Assembly: GCA_013330915.1 (NCBI GenBank)
Contig: DUHK01000150.1
Coordinates: forward strand, 1-19,521
From: Methanosphaera sp.
GTDB taxonomy: Archaea; Methanobacteriota; Methanobacteria; Methanobacteriales; Methanobacteriaceae
Reading direction: 5' to 3'
Length of the DNA stretch: 19,521 nucleotides
This document shows, piece by piece, positions 14,279 to 19,521 of the stretch. Both the position numbers and the translations under genes were made by a program. Every line of letters begins with the position of its first letter. Position 1 is the stretch's first letter. Below the pieces are notes generated by a model. The model was not told the origin of the DNA, ran no database searches, and saw only the letters and a program-made list of their open reading frames with translations.

Positions 14279-15271
14279 ATGATGCCTAAACCAAACCAGA
14301 ATAAACGTAGTGTACATGTAAACAATAATGATTACAATGCTAGGTCTTCAGAAAAGATATTGTTGGAAACCAAACCCAGTTTTTGGTTATATTCCGATAA
14401 TTTTATTCTTAAAATTGTAGTGTTGTTTATATTGGTTTTCATGTTTGGTCCAATTATGGCCTTTGTATATACTTTACACGGAGAACTCGTGCAAAATTTC
14501 CGTATAGCCGTAGATAATGTGATGTTTTACACAGAAATCTTGATGTTCCTGTTAATATTGGTTGTTATAATTAAAATTATACTGGATATTCTTGATTGGA
14601 ATTATACAAATTATGTGTTTACTGATTCACATATTGTTATACAAAGGGGTTTTATTCATAAAGAAAAGATTATAATGTCTTATCATAAAATTCAGGATAT
14701 TGAAATCAGGCAATCAATAATTGAAAGAATTATTAGTGTTGGAGATATTATAATATATGGTGCCAATGAAGTCTCTGAAACAATTCTTGATGATATTCCT
14801 TCACCTAAAAAAGCTGAAGAAATAATCTTGTCAAGAATGAATGCTATTGGTTTTGCTAATCAAAATACCTATCAATATCAACAAAATCCATATAATCCAC
14901 AAAATCAGTATCAACAAAATCCATATAATGCTCCGAACCCTCAACCACAAACACAACAACCAAATTACAATCCGCAACCAAATTATAATCCGCAACCTAA
15001 CTATAATCCTCAACCAAATTATCAAACAACAAACCAACAGTATACTCAACAGACTAATTCAGGGGATAATTACATAAATGAGGAGTATATCCAACCGGTT
15101 CATGATCAAAATGATGTTCCGTATGATGATGTCTATGATGAAGATGTTATAACTCCTGAAAAATCATATGAGCATTTCGAACAAAATAATAATTATCATC
15201 CATCACAGGAAATGGACAAGGAAGAAATATTTAAAAAACATAATCAAATGTTTAAAAGACACAATAAGTAG
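14279..15271 (+). CDS. bacterial-PH-domain membrane protein with N/Q/P/Y-rich repeat tail
   Basis: This 330-residue protein has four parts. Residues 1-40 are a polar N-terminus. Two predicted membrane helices lie at about 42-65 and 84-104. A domain at about 107-185 (NYVFTDSHIVIQRGF, MSYHKIQDIEIRQS, VGDIIIYGA) matches the bacterial PH-like bPH_2/DUF304 pattern. A disordered tail follows, with low-complexity N/Q/P/Y-rich repeats at about 193-265, an acidic stretch at 267-295 and a charged end. The tail contains PNYNPQ repeated three and a half times. GGGAGGT lies seven bases before the first ATG at 14279; a second ATG follows directly. bPH_2 proteins are commonly membrane proteins of unknown function. 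It heads a tight plus-strand unit, its stop lying 12 bp before the preferred start of the reductase gene. The tail should face the cytosol together with the PH domain. Confidence 0.8.
   Translation: MMPKPNQNKRSVHVNNNDYNARSSEKILLETKPSFWLYSDNFILKIVVLFILVFMFGPIMAFVYTLHGELVQNFRIAVDNVMFYTEILMFLLILVVIIKIILDILDWNYTNYVFTDSHIVIQRGFIHKEKIIMSYHKIQDIEIRQSIIERIISVGDIIIYGANEVSETILDDIPSPKKAEEIILSRMNAIGFANQNTYQYQQNPYNPQNQYQQNPYNAPNPQPQTQQPNYNPQPNYNPQPNYNPQPNYQTTNQQYTQQTNSGDNYINEEYIQPVHDQNDVPYDDVYDEDVITPEKSYEHFEQNNNYHPSQEMDKEEIFKKHNQMFKRHNK
14876..14929 (+). repeat. exact 21-bp direct repeat inside the PH-protein gene
   Basis: The same 21-bp unit (encoding YQQNPYN) occurs at 14876-14896 and 14909-14929, with starts 33 bp apart. 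It lies in frame within the low-complexity tail, so it is a coding repeat, prone to slippage, and not a mobile or CRISPR element. Confidence 0.85.
14960..15022 (+). repeat. 18-bp tandem repeat, three and a half units, coding PNYNPQ
   Basis: Units start at 14960, 14978 and 14996, with a partial unit at 15014-15022. They differ by a few third-position changes but encode the same six residues PNYNPQ, which suggests selection on the protein sequence. The 18-bp period keeps the frame, so changes in copy number would alter tail length without frameshift. Confidence 0.9.
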
Positions 15272-15283
15272 ATGAGGTATTCC

Positions 15284-16444
15284 ATGACTAATCATGATAT
15301 AATAGTGGTGGGGGCAGGACCTATTGGTTCAACATATGCATACAAAATGGCCATACAGGGCTATGATGTGGCATTGTTTGATATGAAAAATAGAATAGGT
15401 CAACCCTTGCAATGTGCAGGTCTTGTTTCTACAAATATTCACGAAACAAAAAATTTGCCTGAAGAGGTTATAATCAACAAGGTTCTGGGGGCAAACCTTT
15501 ACTCGCCGGACAACACCACAATAAGAGTTTCTAAAAATGAAACGGTAGCTTACGTATTGGATAGGGTTATGTATGATAAATATTTGTTTGAACGTGCTGT
15601 TAGTGCAGGAGTAACACCATATCTGGGAGAAAGAGTGTTGGATGTTGACATTGACAATACAATTATAAAAACAGCACAACGCAAGTATTCCTCACGGTTG
15701 GTTGCAGTGGCTTCAGGTCCGACCTGTCACACATCCAGAAAGATGAATTCAAATTTAAATGAAGAATCATTTATGGGGCTTCAATATACAGTAAGAACAC
15801 AACAACAGGAAACGGATTATGTTAACCTCAGCATTAAGCAGAACATACTTCCAGGTTTTCTATGGGAAATTCCAACATCTCCTTTTACTAAAAGAATGGG
15901 GGTATTTACTGGAAGTTCATATTCTGAAGCTGAAACAATATTGAATAACCAATTAAAACCGACAGATCAAATTGTTGAAAAACATAATGGAATAATACCT
16001 AAATTTAATCCCAACAAGAAAATAGTTAAAAACAACACTATCCTGTTGGGGGATGCAGCAGGACAAGTTAAGCCAACAACAGGTGGGGGATTGATTTCAG
16101 GATTTAACTGTGTTGAAATGGCAAGTATAAATTCTAACAGGATGTTTGAAGAGGAAGATAATAATTGCTTAATTGATTATGAAAAGGAATATCATAACAG
16201 ATATGATAATGAATTTAAGGCACAAATAAATGTTCAAAATATCATTAAAGACATGACTGAAGATGATTTTAATTACATGTTCAATCAACTTAAAAAATAC
16301 GATGTTGATAAGATTATATCAGAACATGGAGATATGGATAATCAAACTCCTTTGTTAAAAGAATTGGTGAAAACGGGAATAATCTTTAAATTAGTGCCTA
16401 AAATAGGAGTAAGGAGGCTTAAAAACATATGGAAATCACTGTAA
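15284..16444 (+). CDS. geranylgeranyl-reductase-family FAD-dependent oxidoreductase
   Basis: The 386-residue flavoprotein has the FAD-binding GAGPIG at 10-15, the family motif PLQCAG at 41-46 with conserved Cys44, a YxWxFP-like GFLWEIP at 191-197, and GDAAGQVKPTTGGG at 256-269. These are marks of the geranylgeranyl reductase family, which in archaea saturates the isoprenoid chains of membrane lipids or related prenyl compounds. Methanogens usually carry several paralogues, so the exact substrate is not certain. I chose ATG at 15284 because GAGGT lies five bases upstream; the ATG at 15272 would place that site inside the gene. It follows the PH-domain gene by 12 bp, and its 3' end overlaps the Trm-G10 gene by 16 bp. 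Confidence 0.85.
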   Translation: MTNHDIIVVGAGPIGSTYAYKMAIQGYDVALFDMKNRIGQPLQCAGLVSTNIHETKNLPEEVIINKVLGANLYSPDNTTIRVSKNETVAYVLDRVMYDKYLFERAVSAGVTPYLGERVLDVDIDNTIIKTAQRKYSSRLVAVASGPTCHTSRKMNSNLNEESFMGLQYTVRTQQQETDYVNLSIKQNILPGFLWEIPTSPFTKRMGVFTGSSYSEAETILNNQLKPTDQIVEKHNGIIPKFNPNKKIVKNNTILLGDAAGQVKPTTGGGLISGFNCVEMASINSNRMFEEEDNNCLIDYEKEYHNRYDNEFKAQINVQNIIKDMTEDDFNYMFNQLKKYDVDKIISEHGDMDNQTPLLKELVKTGIIFKLVPKIGVRRLKNIWKSL

Positions 16445-17499
16445 TATTGTCACAAGAAAATGAAACATTGCCTAAGGCAGAATTACTTGCAAGATTAAAA
16501 ACACTTGAAATAGGTTATGAAATTCTCAACGAATATCCTGGTGTAATGGAATTGGATGTGGATGCAGGTAAGGAAAAAATAATCGAATTGGGTTCACATC
16601 TTGGATACACACACGAAATACTTTTAACTCTATCTAAAACAACACCTGAAGAACTTGAATCAGCAATTCAAAAAATAGATTGGAAAAAAGAGATTGATGA
16701 TTCATTTAAGGTAAGAGTAAAAAGAATGGGCAATGGTGAAGTTGATAAAGACAAAATTGAACGAAATATTGGTGGGTACATTAAACAGGACTGTCAAATG
16801 CCTGTATCTCTTGATAATGCAGTTTACACAATCAAATTGGTTTTCACCAATCCTAAAACAGTAGTTAATGAGTTTAAGGAAGAAAGGGTTGTGGGATACA
16901 ATAAAGTAATAATAACTCAGCTTTTAATAGAACAGGACAAAAGACATTTCTTTGATAATAAACCTCATAAAAGACCGTATTTCCATCCGGGGTCAATGAG
17001 TCCGAAATTGGCATTGTGCATGGTAAATCTGGCACATGTAAAGGAGGGTGATGTTGTACTCGATCCTTTCTGTGGAACAGGAGGAATACTTATTGAAGCG
17101 GGTGATTTAAACACCACACTCATAGCATCAGACTTAGAAAAATGCATGTATGAAGGAACGAAATTAAACCTTGCACATGAAGGATTTGAAAATTTTAAAG
17201 TTTACTGGGAAGATGTCAGAAAACTAAAAATCGATGAAACCGTTGATGCAGTAGCAATGGATCCTCCATACGGTATTTCAACAACATTGGGTGGGGAAGA
17301 TACCAAAAAATTGTATACTGAGGCTCTTGTCGCAATAGATAAACATTTGAAAGATGATGGTCACATTTGTATGGCAAGTCCACATTACATAGATATGAAT
17401 GAAGTAGTGGAGAACACTCCCCTAAAAATATTGGAACAGCATGCAATCAGGATGCATAAAAGTTTAACCAGAATAATAACTGTTTTGGCTAAGAAATAG
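16429..17499 (+). CDS. tRNA (guanine10-N2)-dimethyltransferase, Trm-G10
   Basis: The enzyme methylates N2 of G10 in tRNA using SAM. The 356-residue protein has the archaeal Trm-G10/Trm11 layout: an N-terminal region and THUMP domain to about 155 for tRNA binding, then a Rossmann methyltransferase domain with the SAM-binding DPFCGTGGILIE at 212-223 and the catalytic DPPYG at 278-282, typical of N-methylation of a base amino group. The HPGSMSPKLALCMVNLA segment just before the SAM site is also characteristic. GGAGG lies about ten bases before the ATG inside the preceding reductase gene, whose end it overlaps by 16 bp, so translation is probably coupled. cimA begins ten bases after its stop. Confidence 0.92.
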   Translation: MEITVILSQENETLPKAELLARLKTLEIGYEILNEYPGVMELDVDAGKEKIIELGSHLGYTHEILLTLSKTTPEELESAIQKIDWKKEIDDSFKVRVKRMGNGEVDKDKIERNIGGYIKQDCQMPVSLDNAVYTIKLVFTNPKTVVNEFKEERVVGYNKVIITQLLIEQDKRHFFDNKPHKRPYFHPGSMSPKLALCMVNLAHVKEGDVVLDPFCGTGGILIEAGDLNTTLIASDLEKCMYEGTKLNLAHEGFENFKVYWEDVRKLKIDETVDAVAMDPPYGISTTLGGEDTKKLYTEALVAIDKHLKDDGHICMASPHYIDMNEVVENTPLKILEQHAIRMHKSLTRIITVLAKK

Positions 17500-17508
17500 G
17501 TGATAACC

Positions 17509-18996
17509 ATGTTTGAAAATCTAAGAATATTAGATACTACTCTGAGGGACGGAGAACAAACGCCTGGAGTACTGATAACATCTAACGAAAAGTTAAAGAT
17601 AGCATTAAAATTGGATGAACTTGGAGTTGATGTCATAGAGGCAGGTTCTGCAATAACATCAAAAGATGAGCAAAAGAGTATTAAAACAATTACTGAAAAT
17701 AATTTGAATGCAGAAATTTGTAGTTTTGCAAGACCTGTAAAAATAGATATAGACACGGCAATCAACTGTGAAGTTGACAGTATTCATCTGGTAATTCCAT
17801 CAAGTGATCTGCATATAGAACAAAAGTTACGAAAAACTCGTGAACAGGTTGAAGAAATGGCAGTTAATGCCACAGAATATGCAAAAAGTCATGGATTAAT
17901 TGTGGAATTGTCAACAGAAGATGCTACCAGAACAAGCATTGAAGATTTGAATCAGTTGTATACCCGATGTATTGATGCAGGAGCAGACAGAATATGTGCA
18001 TGTGATACAATAGGACTCTTAACCCCTGAAAGGGCTTATGAATTCTATGGGGAACTATCCAAACTAAACATGCCTTTAAGTGTGCATTGTCATAACGACT
18101 TTGGGCTGGCAGTTGCAAACACACTTGCAGCATTAAGGGCCGGGGCAACACAAGCTCACGTAACCATAAACGGCCTTGGTGAAAGGGCAGGAAATGCTTC
18201 ATGTGAAGAACTTGTAATGGCAATTGAATCATTGTACAATGAACAAACACATCTTAAAACAGAATTGTTTTATGAAATATCCCAACTTGTAGAAAGAATT
18301 TCAGGAGTTACATTACAAACTAATAAAGCAATTGTTGGAGCAAATGCATTTGCACATGAATCAGGAATACATGCAGATGGTGTTCTTAAAAATTCCGATA
18401 CATATGAACCTATGAAACCTGAAAAGGTGGGACATCGCAGAAGATTCATACTTGGAAAACATGTTGGAAAACATGTCATAAGTGAAAAAATTAAGGAAAC
18501 CAACATAGAAGTAAATGAAGATGAATTAAACCGAATATTCGAAAGGGTTAAAAAGTTATCTGACATGGGAAAAACAGTTACTGATGTTGATTTACAGGCA
18601 ATCACCGATGATATATTAAGTATATCTCCTGAAGATTCGTTAGTGCTGGAAGAATATACTACAGTATCCGGAAATCGTGTTACTCCAACCGCTTCCGTAA
18701 AAGTTAACATTAACAACAGGGAGAAAATTGCGGCCGGTGTTGGGGTGGGTCCTGTTGATGCAGCAATTGAAGCAATCCGAAAAAGTATTGAAGATACTGC
18801 TGACATTTCACTTGAAGAATACCATGTGGATGCAATTACAGGTGGAACTGATGCTCTTATTGATGTGCTCGTAAAACTTAAACATGAAGATAAGATAATC
18901 ACATCCAGAAGTACTGAACCCGATATTATCATGGCAAGTGTGGAAGCTTACCTTAAAGGAGTTAATAAAATACTCACTGATAAAAAAAGAAGGTAA
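17509..18996 (+). CDS. cimA: (R)-citramalate synthase, 2-isopropylmalate synthase family
   Basis: CimA condenses pyruvate and acetyl-CoA to citramalate, the first step of the threonine-independent isoleucine route in methanogens. The 495-residue protein has a TIM-barrel catalytic domain with LRDGEQTPG at 12-20, HCHND at 193-197 and NGLGERAGN at 221-229, a linker region, and a C-terminal LeuA-type regulatory domain from about 365. The segments DVIEAGSAITSK and NAEICSFARPVKIDIDTAI resemble, as I remember it, the characterised M. jannaschii citramalate synthase more than its isopropylmalate or homocitrate synthases. I chose ATG at 17509: AGGTGAT lies four bases upstream, starting within the previous stop codon, and the GTG at 17500 overlaps that site. 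End-product regulation by isoleucine through the C-terminal domain is likely. LeuA is the alternative call. Confidence 0.82.
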   Translation: MFENLRILDTTLRDGEQTPGVLITSNEKLKIALKLDELGVDVIEAGSAITSKDEQKSIKTITENNLNAEICSFARPVKIDIDTAINCEVDSIHLVIPSSDLHIEQKLRKTREQVEEMAVNATEYAKSHGLIVELSTEDATRTSIEDLNQLYTRCIDAGADRICACDTIGLLTPERAYEFYGELSKLNMPLSVHCHNDFGLAVANTLAALRAGATQAHVTINGLGERAGNASCEELVMAIESLYNEQTHLKTELFYEISQLVERISGVTLQTNKAIVGANAFAHESGIHADGVLKNSDTYEPMKPEKVGHRRRFILGKHVGKHVISEKIKETNIEVNEDELNRIFERVKKLSDMGKTVTDVDLQAITDDILSISPEDSLVLEEYTTVSGNRVTPTASVKVNINNREKIAAGVGVGPVDAAIEAIRKSIEDTADISLEEYHVDAITGGTDALIDVLVKLKHEDKIITSRSTEPDIIMASVEAYLKGVNKILTDKKRR

Positions 18997-19000
18997 AATA

Positions 19001-19519
19001 ATGCAGGATTTACAGAAAGAAGTATTATCTGAATATAACATAGTCATCCGATCATATGAAAACAATATTGTGGAGAACATACCTTCATTTCTCAATCAAA
19101 TCAATGAAATAACACAATTGAATGACGAATCCATAATACAATTATTGGACTGTGATTATATTTGTGGCATGTCCCACATCAATCATGGAATTTCTCAGGC
19201 AATCAAGGCTTTTGGTGAAAATCAGAATTTCGCCAATGATAAGGGGCTGGAAATATGTGTAAGAACATCTGCACAAAAACAGATTAGTGAAGCACTTAAA
19301 CTATTGGGAATAAAAAAGAAAGGAAACATAACCGTAGTTTATATTAACACCACACCAGAACAAATTAAAAAAACAGAAGAATTGCTATCAAATAGAAACG
19401 ATTCACTAATTGAAGAGTATGATGATGAAAAAATAGTTAAGTCGTACTCTTTGGATAATTCTGATGATATTGTCAGTGATATCAACGAAAAGATAGCTTT
19501 ACTTGCACTTAAAACCTAA
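19001..19519 (+). CDS. cgi121: KEOPS complex subunit Cgi121
   Basis: Cgi121 is the accessory subunit of KEOPS, which makes the universal tRNA modification t6A37; it binds Bud32 and helps deliver tRNA to the complex. The 172-residue protein shows the family core: HINHGISQAIKAFGENQNFA, then KGLEICVRTSAQKQISEALK, then a glycine-containing turn and the strand NITVVYI. AAGGT lies before the ATG at 19001; an upstream in-frame extension overlaps cimA and is not needed. It follows cimA by four bases, so it is the last visible gene of the plus-strand unit. The C-terminal 40 or so residues are polar and less conserved-looking. The other KEOPS genes (bud32, kae1, pcc1) are not in this window. Confidence 0.85.
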   Translation: MQDLQKEVLSEYNIVIRSYENNIVENIPSFLNQINEITQLNDESIIQLLDCDYICGMSHINHGISQAIKAFGENQNFANDKGLEICVRTSAQKQISEALKLLGIKKKGNITVVYINTTPEQIKKTEELLSNRNDSLIEEYDDEKIVKSYSLDNSDDIVSDINEKIALLALKT

Positions 19520-19521
19520 TT

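Noticed and set aside
14876..15022. Possible CRISPR-like repeats
   Set aside because: The repeats are in frame, 18-21 bp long, have no unique spacers and encode a low-complexity protein tail.
14831..15049. Minus-strand hydrophobic ORF opposite the repeat tail
   Set aside because: Its leucine/isoleucine-rich repeats are simply the complement of the N/Q/P/Y repeat codons.
17500..17508. GTG start of cimA three codons upstream
   Set aside because: The GTG is part of the AGGTGAT site that lies four bases before the ATG at 17509.
18938..19000. Upstream extension of cgi121
   Set aside because: It overlaps the end of cimA out of frame and matches no Cgi121 sequence, while the ATG at 19001 has AAGGT upstream.

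Overview
The window looks like a chromosomal segment of a low-GC methanogenic archaeon, most likely order Methanobacteriales (Methanosphaera or Methanobrevibacter-like; the genus is an inference). The support is a Mur-ligase-type coenzyme F430 synthase, a citramalate synthase of the methanogen type, a pyruvoyl arginine decarboxylase, an archaeal tRNA-G10 methyltransferase, a Cgi121/KEOPS subunit, a UPF0280 protein, TATA-like AT-rich promoters and Shine-Dalgarno sequences of the GGAGGTGAT type. I see no rRNA or tRNA gene, CRISPR array, IS element or phage gene. Coding density is high: 21 protein genes, one of them cut by the left edge and one a 27-codon microprotein. The longest stretch without a gene is about 249 bp (2286-2534), so no gap exceeds 300 bp.

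Left part, minus strand (8785 down to 1). A small single-domain EamA-type membrane protein (8360-8785) comes first, then an ATP-dependent protease of the soluble, bacterial LonA type (5672-8131). Next is a tight cluster of inositol-phosphatase/NADP-phosphatase family protein, NAD kinase and CfbE, the enzyme that closes the last ring of coenzyme F430. After the 249-bp AT-rich gap follow hydroxymethylbilane synthase (hemC), a Gfo/Idh oxidoreductase and an HTH-phosphoribosyltransferase of the GfcR type that runs off the window. This side combines NADP supply, the first macrocycle step of tetrapyrrole synthesis and the final F430 step.

Middle (8786-13412). The arginine decarboxylase pdaD runs on the plus strand, divergent from the EamA gene. 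It converges on the minus-strand pair gamma-carbonic-anhydrase-like protein and hisC, with a perfect 7-bp hairpin between them. Divergent from that pair, a plus-strand unit encodes an NrdG-type radical SAM activase, an ASCH-TPR fusion protein and a GTG-initiated one-helix microprotein. That unit converges on a small zinc-ribbon gene.

Right part (13413-19521). UPF0280 (minus strand) diverges from a five-gene plus-strand unit with very short gaps or overlaps: a bacterial-PH-domain membrane protein with an N/Q/P/Y-rich repeat tail, a geranylgeranyl-reductase-family flavoprotein, the THUMP methyltransferase Trm-G10, citramalate synthase (cimA) and KEOPS subunit Cgi121. It links membrane or lipid functions, two tRNA-modification functions and branched-chain amino acid synthesis.

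I found no complete novel defence or mobile system. The points most worth following up are the LonA-type protease in an archaeon, the ASCH-TPR protein with its microprotein, the prion-like repeat tail on the PH-domain membrane protein, and the split NADP phosphatase/NAD kinase pair leading into cfbE.
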